The notes beneath the pieces are model-generated. The model had not been told where the DNA came from. It made no database searches and worked only from the letters and a program-made list of their open reading frames with translations. A program made the position numbers and the translations under genes. A DNA stretch of 22,498 nt from an uncultured Lachnospiraceae bacterium (lineage in GTDB: Bacteria; Bacillota; Clostridia; Lachnospirales; Lachnospiraceae). This document shows, piece by piece, positions 1 through 7,730 of this stretch (within the stretch, counting starts at the first letter, position 1; every line of letters starts with the position of its first letter). The stretch lies in NCBI GenBank assembly GCA_947177925.1, contig CAMWWJ010000012.1, positions 1-22,498 of the forward strand, written 5' to 3'.

Positions 1-59
1 GTTTTTTCTCTTGGAATTTCAGGGTTGCATTGCTGTTTGTTTGTCAAGGTACTTTGTCC

Positions 60-78
60 GATTTCTCTATGAGAAATC
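60..78 (-). other. Perfect short hairpin in the leader of an off-window transcript
   Basis: An 8-bp perfect inverted repeat (GATTTCTC / GAGAAATC) with a 3-nt loop lies about 35-50 nt downstream of the predicted start of the promoter at 117-145. No U-tract follows it, so it is not a standard terminator. The rest of 1-116 contains no supported gene. It reads as structured 5' leader RNA, with another small stem of the CGCT/AGCG type near 90-110. The transcript continues out of the window to the left. Confidence 0.45.
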
Positions 79-116
79 ATCCGGTTTATCGCTCGCTCAT
101 CACAAGCGACTCGTAT

Positions 117-145
117 ATACTATCATCTGGTTTTTAAATTGTCAA
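117..145 (-). promoter_or_regulatory. Strong sigma-A promoter reading out of the window
   Basis: On the minus strand there is a perfect -35 box TTGACA (145-140), a 17-bp spacer and a -10 box TAGTAT (122-117). Start of transcription would be near 110. No coding region begins between here and the window edge, so the gene served lies to the left of position 1. The consensus -35 and the upstream A-tracts suggest a very highly expressed unit such as an rRNA operon. That identity is inferred, because the transcribed gene is not visible. Confidence 0.75.
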
Positions 146-149
146 CACC

Positions 150-191
150 TTTTTTAACTTTTTTTGGCTTTTTTTACTTTTTTTACTTTTT
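150..191 (-). promoter_or_regulatory. Phased A-tracts (UP element / curved DNA) upstream of the promoter
   Basis: Read on the minus strand, five A-tracts of 5, 7, 7, 7 and 6 residues end 4 bp before the -35 box. As T-runs on the plus strand they lie at 187-191, 178-184, 169-175, 159-165 and 150-155. Their centres are spaced about 8-10 bp, close to one helical turn. A-tracts in this position bind the alpha-subunit C-terminal domains of RNA polymerase and bend DNA. They are typical of rRNA-class promoters. Confidence 0.65.
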
Positions 192-268
192 ATCACTTTT
201 AGGAGAGAATATGAGATGCCTTTTTCGTATTCTTGCACTGTCATATCTCATCTTTACAGCCAACTTTC

Positions 269-781
269 TCATCGAAGAACACTGGTACTCTGAAACAAAT
301 CATTCATGACATGAGTGACTAAATTATTTTCATAAATAAAAGTAAGGAAAGTATTTTCCATTGCCTTTTCTTCAATCCACATACCCGGAGGTGTTGATGA
401 TAATGCAAAGGCTATTGCAAAGACAATCCACAACACCAGTATTCCTTCTGCAAAGCCTGCCGCAAAGCCACATATTCGATTCATGCTTTTCAAAATAGGA
501 AGTTTGGCCAGAATATCCAAAGAGACAAGCAGGACTTTGAGCAAAACCATTGCTAGTATATATAAAACTATAAATACAACAATATGATTTGCCAGTTTTC
601 CGTTTCCGCTGGTAATATCTTTAAACAAAAAACTGCTAATATGCGGTGTCAGCATGATACCGATAATCAAAGTAACTATTTTTAATATCAATGTGAAAAT
701 TGTTTTAACAAATCCAGCATATAATCCATGTATAGCAAATCCCAACAGCAATATCGCTGTAAAAATAAGTAGTTCATTCAT
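269..781 (-). CDS. CvpA family integral membrane protein
   Basis: A 170-residue hydrophobic protein with about four membrane segments (roughly residues 1-22, 30-48, 66-90 and 104-130). The family is named after E. coli CvpA, needed for colicin V production. In most bacteria its role is unknown, though envelope functions are often proposed. Length and layout fit, including the G-x-x-x-G-rich first helix and the glycine-rich third region (GFAAGFAEG near 104-112). It lies 39 nt downstream of the DUF5711-like gene and is probably cotranscribed with it. No clear U-tract terminator follows. There is only a 7-bp inverted repeat (ATGAGAT/ATCTCAT, 211-251) ahead of the next promoter. Family assignment is fairly secure; function is not known. 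Confidence 0.75.
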   Translation of the reverse strand: MNELLIFTAILLLGFAIHGLYAGFVKTIFTLILKIVTLIIGIMLTPHISSFLFKDITSGNGKLANHIVVFIVLYILAMVLLKVLLVSLDILAKLPILKSMNRICGFAAGFAEGILVLWIVFAIAFALSSTPPGMWIEEKAMENTFLTFIYENNLVTHVMNDLFQSTSVLR

Positions 782-820
782 ACTTTCATCCTATTCCGCC
801 CGTCCGTCGACAGAGTCTTC

Positions 821-2020
821 TTATCGCAATCTAATAGTTTCTATCGTATTGTCTTTTATCACTACAAATCTTCCTCTGCTTTCCAACGGCATGATTGCAC
901 TTATATTTTCTCCAAAGGAGCCTTTATATTTTTCATCCCCCTTTGTATTATACATTTCAACTGAACTTTCGTTGTATACAATCAAGTCATTGTTCTTAAT
1001 AAGAATTTCCTTATATTCAATATCCGTCAAAAAAGAACATTCCTGTTTTCCATTTAAATCATATACGTCTATCCGATACTTTTCATCAGATGAGGTATTA
1101 TGAAAAACTAAAGCCACATGCTTCTCATTATAATAAATGCTTTGAACCTCTTCTTCGATAGGAACTTCATTTGAAAGCTCCGGAATTTGTTTTCCCTTAA
1201 AAAATAATAATTCTTGATTTCCCAATGCTATTGCCGTAGTACTGTTCACATATTTCAAAAAGGGAATCACTTCTTCTTCCACGTTATAGCCGCTTACTAA
1301 ATTCTCACTCTTGTTCTGACCTACATCACCAAAATTGTAAAAAGCAATGCTGGTGTTTATCTGGGCATTTTTTGCCTTCAGATAAGATACTCCTAACTTC
1401 AGATTATCCTGCGAGAGACTGACCGCCAAAGGGTAGCCGTTATCCGCCATGGAAGTCCTCATGTCTATAATCGTTGTTCCTTCTGCCGAAATCAATCTGA
1501 TCAGAGTAGAATCATTCTTATCCAGAATGGCTGTTACCACACCTTTTTCCGAAATGGTAAAATCCTGAATAATCATATCCGTATCCACTTCACTCTTTAA
1601 TCCATTGATATCCATTATGTAAATAATGCTGCCTCTATAATCCCCCACTGCCACATATTGTCCTGCTACCCGCACAATTGGATTCTGCATTTCGTAAGGC
1701 TGATTCCAAAGCTTTACCCCTTTTTTATCAAAAGCCGTGATACCATCCTTACTATATGCCAGCAGATTTCCATAATAACTTTCATAAATACTATTTTTCG
1801 TACCTTCCCTGCTGCTTTCCGCAACCACTTCATATTCCGAATATACCCGGTTATTGACTCGTATTCTCACAAACAGAAAAATTACCAGAATCAAAATGAT
1901 TATCAGAGCACTCCTGTATAACATATGCAAACGGTGCTTTAGTATTTTATCTTTATATGTGATTTCAGAGTCTCCGGAAAGAATATCCCGAAAAAATTCT
2001 GTTATGCTTTTCATTTGCAT
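821..2020 (-). CDS. DUF5711-like single-pass membrane protein with extracellular propeller-like domain
   Basis: 399 residues. A short basic cytoplasmic N-terminus (about 1-34) is followed by one strong membrane helix (about 35-53), then a long beta-rich extracellular region. That region has recurring strand-turn-strand units of the kind "GVKLWNQP", "GITAFDKKG" and "RIDVYDLNGK", typical of PQQ/WD-like beta-propellers. This matches my memory of the DUF5711 family common in Lachnospiraceae; no function is established. ATG at 2020 follows an AAGGG ribosome site closely. A second in-frame ATG at 2014 has a more usual spacing and could be the true start. The gene lies between the LysM protein and CvpA, suggesting a cell-envelope cluster. 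Confidence 0.65.
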   Translation of the reverse strand: MQMKSITEFFRDILSGDSEITYKDKILKHRLHMLYRSALIIILILVIFLFVRIRVNNRVYSEYEVVAESSREGTKNSIYESYYGNLLAYSKDGITAFDKKGVKLWNQPYEMQNPIVRVAGQYVAVGDYRGSIIYIMDINGLKSEVDTDMIIQDFTISEKGVVTAILDKNDSTLIRLISAEGTTIIDMRTSMADNGYPLAVSLSQDNLKLGVSYLKAKNAQINTSIAFYNFGDVGQNKSENLVSGYNVEEEVIPFLKYVNSTTAIALGNQELLFFKGKQIPELSNEVPIEEEVQSIYYNEKHVALVFHNTSSDEKYRIDVYDLNGKQECSFLTDIEYKEILIKNNDLIVYNESSVEMYNTKGDEKYKGSFGENISAIMPLESRGRFVVIKDNTIETIRLR

Positions 2021-2098
2021 TTGACCCTTCTTGTTTTCTATACCGGTACTTTCACCACTACTCAGACATGCTTTGCATTTCTCATTACTCGCTTGAAC

Positions 2099-2107
2099 AT
2101 TATACCA
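2099..2107 (-). promoter_or_regulatory. Candidate extended -10 promoter for the DUF5711-like and cvpA genes
   Basis: TGGTATAAT, a perfect extended -10 element, lies 10 nt beyond the LysM gene stop codon and about 80 nt before the DUF5711-like start. The matching -35 region is weak, which extended -10 promoters tolerate. It would let the two membrane-protein genes be transcribed without the gene upstream. Confidence 0.45.
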
Positions 2108-2116
2108 TCTTTTGGT

Positions 2117-3634
2117 TTAAGGGAGAAGTATTTTTTCTCCATATAGGATATTGTCCATGTTCTGAATATGATTTAGCTCGCAGATTTTCTTAACCATATT
2201 TTCTGTACCGTAAAATTTCCGGCTTATTTTAGCAAGCGTATCTCCTTTCTGAATGATGTATTCTTTCGGTACGGACGAAGCGGTTTCTACAGCTTGTCCA
2301 TTCTCTGCACCCCCGTTTGAATTTTCCATGTCTGTATTGCCCTTTTCTTCCGCCTGGTCTACATTTTCTTTTGTTACCTCTTCATTTCCTGTATCAGCCG
2401 TCTGTTCTGCCTCTTTCCCATTTTCTTCATTATCAGGCTTGCCTGCCGCTTCCGCATTTGTTACACCGTCCTGATTCACTGCTGCTTCCCCGTTGGCTGT
2501 ATCGTTCCCTTCAGTGGTCGCTTCCCCGCTATCTGCATTTCCGCCTTCTGCCGTATTTACGTTTTCCGCATCCATAGACGGAGCCTCACTATTTTTATCT
2601 TCAACGTTGCCCGCAGTATCCTCAGAATTATCCGTTTGTGCACCCGGCGCTTTTGTGAGGATTCCTGCTGTAGTTTCCACCACATCCTCTCCCGCCGTCG
2701 GCTCTGTGCCATCCGCCGTTTTTACATTGGCAACCTCCTCTCCTGTTTCTACCGCCTGCACTTCCTCCATCTGTCCGGATATTTCATAAAGCACCTTTTC
2801 CATATTCTGCATTTTCTCATAGTTATTCAGCATAGTAATTCCAATGACCATAATTACCATAACCAAAATGGCGCTTGTCCCATATAGCAGTCCCATTGTA
2901 TGCCGCCTGCGCATTTGTTCCTTTTTTTCCTGCACAATGGCACGAAATTGCTTGGTCGCCTGATCTCCTGTAAATTCTTCCGACTGCTCTGTTTCCTCTT
3001 CTTTGTAAGCAAGCATATAGTTCTGCATCGGTTCGTTTCTATCATAATAAATGTAAAAGCCGGACTGCCTGTCCATTTTTCCGTTTTCAAATAAATACAT
3101 ATTTTCTATACGTTCATTCATAATATATTCAAAGAAGATTTTTTGATCCGGACGGAAAAATTTTTTATGAGTGCTCAAAACCATTTCATCCCAATAGCTG
3201 TCGCCGCTTTTTTTGAGAAATGCCCAGCCAAGAATCGCTAAACCATTAAAAAAACGATTGGCCGTCTCATTGATTTGTACCCAAAGCTTTTCATCAAATA
3301 CAATTTTGTCCATAAATGTGTCAATTGCTTCCGCCTGCACAGCCCCGCTTATAAACCAAAACAACTGGTTATCTATAATCTCCCTTTTTCCATATAAAAT
3401 GAGCACCTTAGGCTTTTCATCACCATAGGCCGCCAGTTGTTTCATATGTGTCATAACATAATCCTCTATGTAAATTTTTTCTATGCCGCTGCTGTCGCCT
3501 ATCTGCCTGATGTTTTTTGGAATGCCACAGCCTTCCGTCTGCTTTTCCTCTGTCTGTTGGTTTTCTCCATTTGACTCCCTTTTCCTTCTTTCTTCCCGCT
3601 CCTTCAGAGTTTCCTCTCTTATAATTTCAATCAT
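2117..3634 (-). CDS. Membrane-anchored LysM protein with a degenerate MPN/JAMM-like cytoplasmic domain
   Basis: 505 residues in four parts. Residues 1-50 are charged and disordered. Residues 52-215 are a globular domain. One membrane helix lies at about 248-269. A Glu/Ala/Asn/Thr-rich linker (about 290-455) leads to a C-terminal LysM domain (459-505, "YIIQKGDTLAKISRKFYG") that should bind peptidoglycan. The N-terminal domain resembles the MPN/JAB fold: a beta-alpha-beta start (IYIEDYVMTHMKQLA near 54-68) and then a GW motif (136-137) that aligns without gaps to the JAMM signature. The zinc-binding His-x-His is replaced by Phe-Leu-Lys (139-141), so peptidase activity is not expected. Topology is N-in, C-out. 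The ribosome site (AAAGGCGG) is weak. LysM is certain; the MPN call is my own pattern match. Confidence 0.7.
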   Translation of the reverse strand: MIEIIREETLKEREERRKRESNGENQQTEEKQTEGCGIPKNIRQIGDSSGIEKIYIEDYVMTHMKQLAAYGDEKPKVLILYGKREIIDNQLFWFISGAVQAEAIDTFMDKIVFDEKLWVQINETANRFFNGLAILGWAFLKKSGDSYWDEMVLSTHKKFFRPDQKIFFEYIMNERIENMYLFENGKMDRQSGFYIYYDRNEPMQNYMLAYKEEETEQSEEFTGDQATKQFRAIVQEKKEQMRRRHTMGLLYGTSAILVMVIMVIGITMLNNYEKMQNMEKVLYEISGQMEEVQAVETGEEVANVKTADGTEPTAGEDVVETTAGILTKAPGAQTDNSEDTAGNVEDKNSEAPSMDAENVNTAEGGNADSGEATTEGNDTANGEAAVNQDGVTNAEAAGKPDNEENGKEAEQTADTGNEEVTKENVDQAEEKGNTDMENSNGGAENGQAVETASSVPKEYIIQKGDTLAKISRKFYGTENMVKKICELNHIQNMDNILYGEKILLP

Positions 3635-3755
3635 ATTTTCGCCGCCTTTGTTTTTCTATGTTTTTCCTGATGTTTACATATATAACACAGGCTGCCTGAT
3701 ACTTTTTAGCATTTTTTGTCTCTTTCATAAAAAAACTTTTCGACCTTTTGGGCAT

Positions 3756-3788
3756 AAAAAAGACAGCATCATGGATACTGTCTTTTTA
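3756..3788 (-). terminator. Rho-independent terminator after recR, probably bidirectional
   Basis: An inverted repeat AAAAAGACAG / CTGTCTTTTT, extended by a further 3 bp with one G-U pair, lies 20 nt after the recR stop codon. A-rich and T-rich arms give a U-tract on either strand. It closes the pfk-dnaX-ybaB-recR operon. Between it and the LysM gene start (3635-3755) I find only weak promoter-like sequence around a TATATA run. Confidence 0.8.
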
Positions 3789-3808
3789 TACTCTGATTCA
3801 AAATGATT

Positions 3809-4405
3809 TTATAGCTCCACCCTGCCTTCTAATGCCCTGAGCAGAGTTACCTCATCTATGTACTCCAAATCTCCTCCCACCGGAACACCGCTTGCAATTC
3901 TTGTAACCTTTACTCCGGTAGGCTTTATCAGCTTACTGATGTACATGGCCGTAGTTTCCCCTTCCAGGCTTGAATTGGTGGCAATGATTACTTCTTCCAC
4001 ATCTCCCTGAAGCCTTTGCATCAGTTCTTTCAGCTTAATATCATTGGGTCCCATACCGAGCATAGGAGAAATCGCACCATGAAGCACATGGTAAACGCCG
4101 TCGAATTTTCCCGTTTTTTCATATGCTGCCAAATCTCTTGTATTTTCCACTACCATAATGGTTTTCTGATCTCTTTTGGCATTGGCACAAATAGGACAGA
4201 TTTCCTGATCCGTTAAAGTAAAACACCGGCCGCAATACCGCACGTTGTTTTTTGCTTCTATCATGGTACTGGCAAATCTTTCCACCCGTTCCTTGGGAAG
4301 ATTGATAATGTGAAAAGCAAGCCGCTGGGCGGACTTTGCGCCAATACCCGGCAGGCCTGCCAGCTCTTCGATTAACTTATTGATATATCCGCTATACAAA
4401 TCCAT
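3809..4405 (-). CDS. recR: Recombination mediator protein RecR
   Basis: 198 residues, the usual RecR length. An N-terminal helix-hairpin-helix (LPGIGAKSAQRLA, 18-30) is followed by a four-cysteine zinc finger (C58, C61, C70, C73). A Toprim domain starts at about 82 (IMVVENTRDLAAYEKTG), and a C-terminal segment contains the conserved ASGVPVGGDLEY. RecR acts with RecO and RecF to load RecA on gapped single-stranded DNA. Its ATG shares one base with the TAA of ybaB (TAATG), so the two are translationally coupled. The dnaX-ybaB-recR order is conserved across many bacteria. Identification is secure. Confidence 0.97.
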   Translation of the reverse strand: MDLYSGYINKLIEELAGLPGIGAKSAQRLAFHIINLPKERVERFASTMIEAKNNVRYCGRCFTLTDQEICPICANAKRDQKTIMVVENTRDLAAYEKTGKFDGVYHVLHGAISPMLGMGPNDIKLKELMQRLQGDVEEVIIATNSSLEGETTAMYISKLIKPTGVKVTRIASGVPVGGDLEYIDEVTLLRALEGRVEL

Positions 4406-4758
4406 TAAAAGGGAAAGCCTCCTCCAAGACTCATGCCACCTGTCATTTTCGACATAGCTTCTGCACTTGCTTCCTCTGCCAGACGCAATGCTTCATTGGC
4501 AGCTGCCATAATCAGATCCTCCAGCATTTCCGTATCGTCAGGATCCACAGCTTCTTTATCCAGCCTTACCTTTGTTACTTCCTTTTTACCTGTCACAGTT
4601 ACTTCTACCACGCCGCCACCGGCTTTTCCCGTAAATTCCTTTTCCTCCAGCTCCTTCTGGCTTTCCTCCATCTGACGCTGCATCCTTTGAGCCTGCTTCA
4701 TTAAATTATTCATATTTCCAGGCATTCCGCCTCCCGGAAATCCTCCTCGTTTTGCCAT
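4405..4758 (-). CDS. YbaB/EbfC family nucleoid-associated protein
   Basis: 117 residues. Gly-rich flexible ends flank a helix-strand-helix core. Helix 1 is rich in Gln/Met/Glu (MKQAQRMQRQMEESQKELEE). The central strands include GGGVVEVTVTGKKEV, and a C-terminal helix carries DLIMAAANEALRLAEE. Family members form dimers that bind DNA and are encoded next to dnaX and recR in most bacteria, as here. A GGAGG ribosome site precedes the ATG. The 66-nt gap after dnaX contains a small AT-rich stem-loop (4806-4827) without a U-tract. Identification is secure; the precise cellular role is not settled for the family. Confidence 0.95.
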   Translation of the reverse strand: MAKRGGFPGGGMPGNMNNLMKQAQRMQRQMEESQKELEEKEFTGKAGGGVVEVTVTGKKEVTKVRLDKEAVDPDDTEMLEDLIMAAANEALRLAEEASAEAMSKMTGGMSLGGGFPF

Positions 4759-4824
4759 GATTCCTGTCCTCCTGATTTTTCTATTTATGACTATATGTTA
4801 TATATTAAAATCGCTTTTGCTATT

Positions 4825-6393
4825 TTAATCTTCCTCTTCAATTTCCATTTGTATGATCCTGCTAAGATCAACATAAGAATTATCAAAGTTTTCGTCCCTT
4901 TGTATGGATTGGATGGTTACCTGAATCTCCTTTCCCACATGTTCTGAAAGAAGTTCTTCCAGGATTTTTTTATTTTCCTTATGCTGGAAAAAATAATCAT
5001 AGGGCAGTCCATCCTGCAAGACTACCATCAGGCAGTTGTCTCCTCCGAGACTCAGCCTTGCCCCCTTTAAATATTGTTTCATGGGAGATGAGGTTCTGCT
5101 TATGATTGCATCCCATTTGGATACAATTGCTTTTACATCCTCTGGAACAGCCTTCGGCATAGGAGGTCTCTCTTTCTTTATCTTCCCTTCCTTGTCAGTA
5201 ATCTGAGGCTGACTATAGTTAGCCGCTGCTACCGGGATGCCATTTTCCATCTTCTCTTCCAAATCCCTGATACGTTCCAGCAAACTGTCCTGATTGGTTT
5301 CCATGCCGGGTCTGCAAACCTTGATCATAGTCATCTCAAGAAGTATCCTCTTTGCCGTAGCATATCTCATCTGTCCTGAAAGCTCTGAAAAAATACGAAT
5401 GTAACGCATGATGGCATTTTGTTCAAGCATGTCAGCTTCTTCTTTCAGAAGCGCCATATTTTCCGTGGAAGCTTCTATGATTTCCTCTGCATGTTCAGAA
5501 GATTTCACTAAAAGAAGATTTCTTAAATACCATGTAAAATCCGATACAAACTGGGTAAGCTCCCTACCCTGCATGACCATTTCTTCTAACAGGGTAATAC
5601 AGCCTAATACATCTTTATCTATCATATGTCGGAGCATTCTGCTAAATACCCCGCCATCCACTGCACCTAATACGTCCAATACCATATCATAAGTGAGCTT
5701 TTCGCCAAAATGAAAAGCAATGCATTGATCCAACAGGCTTAAGGCATCCCTCATGGAACCGTCCGCCGCCTTTCCGATGTAACGCAGCGCCTTTTCCTCT
5801 ACCTCCACCTGCTCCTCTGCCATAAGCTCTTTCAGTCTGTCCGTAATGGTATCTATGGTAATGCGTTTAAAATCATACCGCTGGCATCTGGATAATATGG
5901 TAATGGGAATTTTATGGGCTTCCGTAGTAGCCAGTATGAAAATCACATAAGAAGGCGGTTCCTCTAATGTCTTTAACAGCGCATTAAAGGCTCCAATGGA
6001 GAGCATATGAACCTCATCGATAATATATACTTTATATTTTCCTTCCGCCGGGGAATAGGAAACTTCATCTACTATTTCCCTGATATTATCCACACCATTA
6101 TTGGATGCGGCATCAATCTCAATCACATTCATGGAAGCGCCTGCAGCAATGGCTTTACAGGAAGCGCATTCTCCACAGGGGCTTCCATCTATGGGATTCT
6201 GACAGTTTACCGTTTTTGCAAAAATCTTTGCAATGGTTGTTTTTCCTGTACCTCTCGTACCGCAAAACAGGTAGGCATGACCTACCCTGTCCGCGCTTAT
6301 TTGATTTTTTAATGTTGTTACAATATGCTCCTGTCCTTTTACGTCATGAAAATGATTGGGACGGAACTTTCTGTAAAGAGCTTGATATGACAT
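4825..6393 (-). CDS. dnaX: DNA polymerase III subunit gamma/tau
   Basis: 522 residues. The AAA+ clamp-loader ATPase starts with the invariant YRKFRP motif (7-12). Walker A is GTRGTGKT (45-52). The zinc module has cysteines 64, 73, 76 and 79. Walker B is DEVH (126-129), and the SRC motif (168-170) supplies the arginine finger in trans. Domains II and III follow, then a shorter C-terminal tail (about 380-522) corresponding to tau. The protein assembles the clamp loader that places the sliding clamp on primed DNA. Its ATG begins 1 nt after the pfk stop codon, with its ribosome site (GGAG) inside pfk. I looked for but did not identify a clear slippery site for a gamma-type frameshift. Confidence 0.97.
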   Translation of the reverse strand: MSYQALYRKFRPNHFHDVKGQEHIVTTLKNQISADRVGHAYLFCGTRGTGKTTIAKIFAKTVNCQNPIDGSPCGECASCKAIAAGASMNVIEIDAASNNGVDNIREIVDEVSYSPAEGKYKVYIIDEVHMLSIGAFNALLKTLEEPPSYVIFILATTEAHKIPITILSRCQRYDFKRITIDTITDRLKELMAEEQVEVEEKALRYIGKAADGSMRDALSLLDQCIAFHFGEKLTYDMVLDVLGAVDGGVFSRMLRHMIDKDVLGCITLLEEMVMQGRELTQFVSDFTWYLRNLLLVKSSEHAEEIIEASTENMALLKEEADMLEQNAIMRYIRIFSELSGQMRYATAKRILLEMTMIKVCRPGMETNQDSLLERIRDLEEKMENGIPVAAANYSQPQITDKEGKIKKERPPMPKAVPEDVKAIVSKWDAIISRTSSPMKQYLKGARLSLGGDNCLMVVLQDGLPYDYFFQHKENKKILEELLSEHVGKEIQVTIQSIQRDENFDNSYVDLSRIIQMEIEEED

Positions 6394-6394
6394 A

Positions 6395-7468
6395 CTAATC
6401 TCCGAAGCTGATGCCTAACATTTTTGCTTCCTTCACAATGGAAGCGTCCGGAGCAACTGTTTTTAATTTGCCTGCTACTTCTTCTAAGGGCACCCTGATG
6501 ATTTCTCTATTTTTAATTCCGACCATGAATCCGTACTGTCCTTCTAAAATAAGCTTGCCCGCCTCGGAACCAAGCCTTGACGCAAACACCCGGTCATAAG
6601 GGCAGGGACTGCCTCCTCTCTGGGTATGGCCCGGAACGGTAACGCGCACATCATAACCTGTCTTTTCCTTGATTTTATCTGCCACCTCATAGGACACAGA
6701 GGGATATGGGTAATTCTTCATTTTTTCTTTTAATTCTTTTTTGGAAAGCTTTGCATTTTCTTTGGAGATAGCGCCTTCGGCTACTGCCAGAATCGTAAAC
6801 TTGCTTCCTCTTTTATGCCTTTCGTCAATGGCTTTCACTACTTTATCAATATCATATGGGATTTCCGGAATCAGAATAATATCCGCTCCCCCTGCAATTC
6901 CGGCATTCAAGGTCAAAAAGCCTACTTTATGTCCCATAACCTCTACGATAAATACACGCCCGTGGGAGGCCGCCGTAGTATGGATACAGTCAATTGCTTC
7001 TGTTGCAATATTCACTGCACTCTGGAAACCAAATGTCATATCGGTTCCCCAAAGGTCATTATCAATGGTCTTAGGCAGAGTTACTACATTCAGCCCTTCT
7101 TCCCTTAAGAGATTTGCTGTTTTATGAGTTCCGTTCCCTCCTAAAATCACCAGGCAGTCCAGTTTTAATTTGTAATAGTTCTGTTTCATTGCCTCTACTT
7201 TATCCAAACCATTTTCGTCCGGCTCCCTCATAAGCTTGAAGGGAGTTCGGGAGCTTCCAAGAATTGTACCGCCCTTTGTTAAGATTCCTGAAAAATCACG
7301 GCTGGTAAGCATACGGAAATTTCCGTAAATAAGACCCTTATATCCGTCTAAAAAGCCGTAAATTTCCACATCCTGTTCCGCATTTGTAATGCTCTTTACC
7401 ACGCCTCTCATTGCTGCATTTAATGCCTGACAGTCACCGCCGCTTGTCAACATACCAATTCTCTTCAT
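6395..7468 (-). CDS. 6-phosphofructokinase (group III-like active site)
   Basis: 357 residues from the ATG at 7468, chosen because AAAGGAGG lies 7 nt upstream and the protein then begins with the canonical MKRIGMLTSGGD. It phosphorylates fructose 6-phosphate in glycolysis. Active-site motifs visible are GGD (10-12), GGNGTHKTA (110-118), PKTIDND (132-138, catalytic Asp 136) and EVMGH, which contacts the substrate. The Gly at the GGNG position is the type seen in ATP-using enzymes. PKTIDND, with Lys instead of Gly, is seen in pyrophosphate-dependent and group III enzymes. The phosphoryl donor is therefore not certain. It is the first gene of an operon with dnaX, ybaB and recR, an uncommon pairing of glycolysis with replication. 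Confidence 0.93.
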   Translation of the reverse strand: MKRIGMLTSGGDCQALNAAMRGVVKSITNAEQDVEIYGFLDGYKGLIYGNFRMLTSRDFSGILTKGGTILGSSRTPFKLMREPDENGLDKVEAMKQNYYKLKLDCLVILGGNGTHKTANLLREEGLNVVTLPKTIDNDLWGTDMTFGFQSAVNIATEAIDCIHTTAASHGRVFIVEVMGHKVGFLTLNAGIAGGADIILIPEIPYDIDKVVKAIDERHKRGSKFTILAVAEGAISKENAKLSKKELKEKMKNYPYPSVSYEVADKIKEKTGYDVRVTVPGHTQRGGSPCPYDRVFASRLGSEAGKLILEGQYGFMVGIKNREIIRVPLEEVAGKLKTVAPDASIVKEAKMLGISFGD

Positions 7469-7539
7469 GACTCGTCCTCCTTTGATCGTCCTATTGAACA
7501 CAGTGTTACAGATAGTCTTGCCTATATCTGCCGTATTTT

Positions 7540-7568
7540 ATTATATATTATTTTTCTTTTTATCACAA
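7540..7568 (-). promoter_or_regulatory. Sigma-A promoter of the pfk-dnaX-ybaB-recR operon
   Basis: The -35 box is TTGTGA (7568-7563) and the -10 box is a perfect TATAAT (7545-7540), separated by 17 bp of A-rich spacer. Transcription should start near 7533, giving a leader of about 65 nt before the pfk ATG. No other promoter of comparable quality lies before recR. Confidence 0.8.
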
Positions 7569-7593
7569 CTTAAACTTTTCTCTGCTCCTTTAC

Positions 7594-7629
7594 AAAAACA
7601 GAACGCATGGACTGGTTCTATGCGCTCTG
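7594..7629 (-). terminator. Rho-independent terminator after the ABC transporter operon
   Basis: A 10-bp stem (CAGAGCGCAT / ATGCGTTCTG on the minus strand, one G-U pair) with an 11-nt loop is followed by TTTTT. It lies about 100 nt after the stop codon of the fused permease and just before the pfk promoter, so it marks the downstream border of the island. The rest of 7630-7730 holds nothing I can support as a gene. Confidence 0.8.
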
Positions 7630-7730
7630 ATACTGTGTTGCTTATTTTATTATAATTTTGGTAATGATTAACTAACAGCCTGGAAGTTATTCCAATCACA
7701 AAAACCTCCCCATTGGGATTGATCAAATCG

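Noticed and set aside
1..116. tRNA or rRNA gene at the left edge
   Set aside because: No cloverleaf or conserved rRNA sequence is recognisable in these bases; only leader-type hairpins are seen, so the transcribed gene must lie outside.
654..1103. Long plus-strand frame opposite cvpA and the DUF5711-like gene
   Set aside because: It spans the junction of two well-supported minus-strand genes and its translation is low-complexity Ser/Ile/Leu, typical of an antisense shadow.
2253..2760. DNA tandem repeat or CRISPR-like pattern in the LysM protein linker
   Set aside because: The repetition is amino-acid bias (Glu, Ala, Asn, Thr, Gly) without regular DNA unit length or spacers.
2253..2887. Several plus-strand frames opposite the LysM protein linker
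   Set aside because: They arise because the repetitive Glu/Ala/Thr-rich coding sequence has few stops on the other strand; no start signal or domain is present.
7541..7726. 61-codon minus-strand reading frame between the ABC operon and pfk
   Set aside because: It runs through the terminator stem and the pfk promoter, has no ribosome site I can see, and its protein sequence has no recognisable features.
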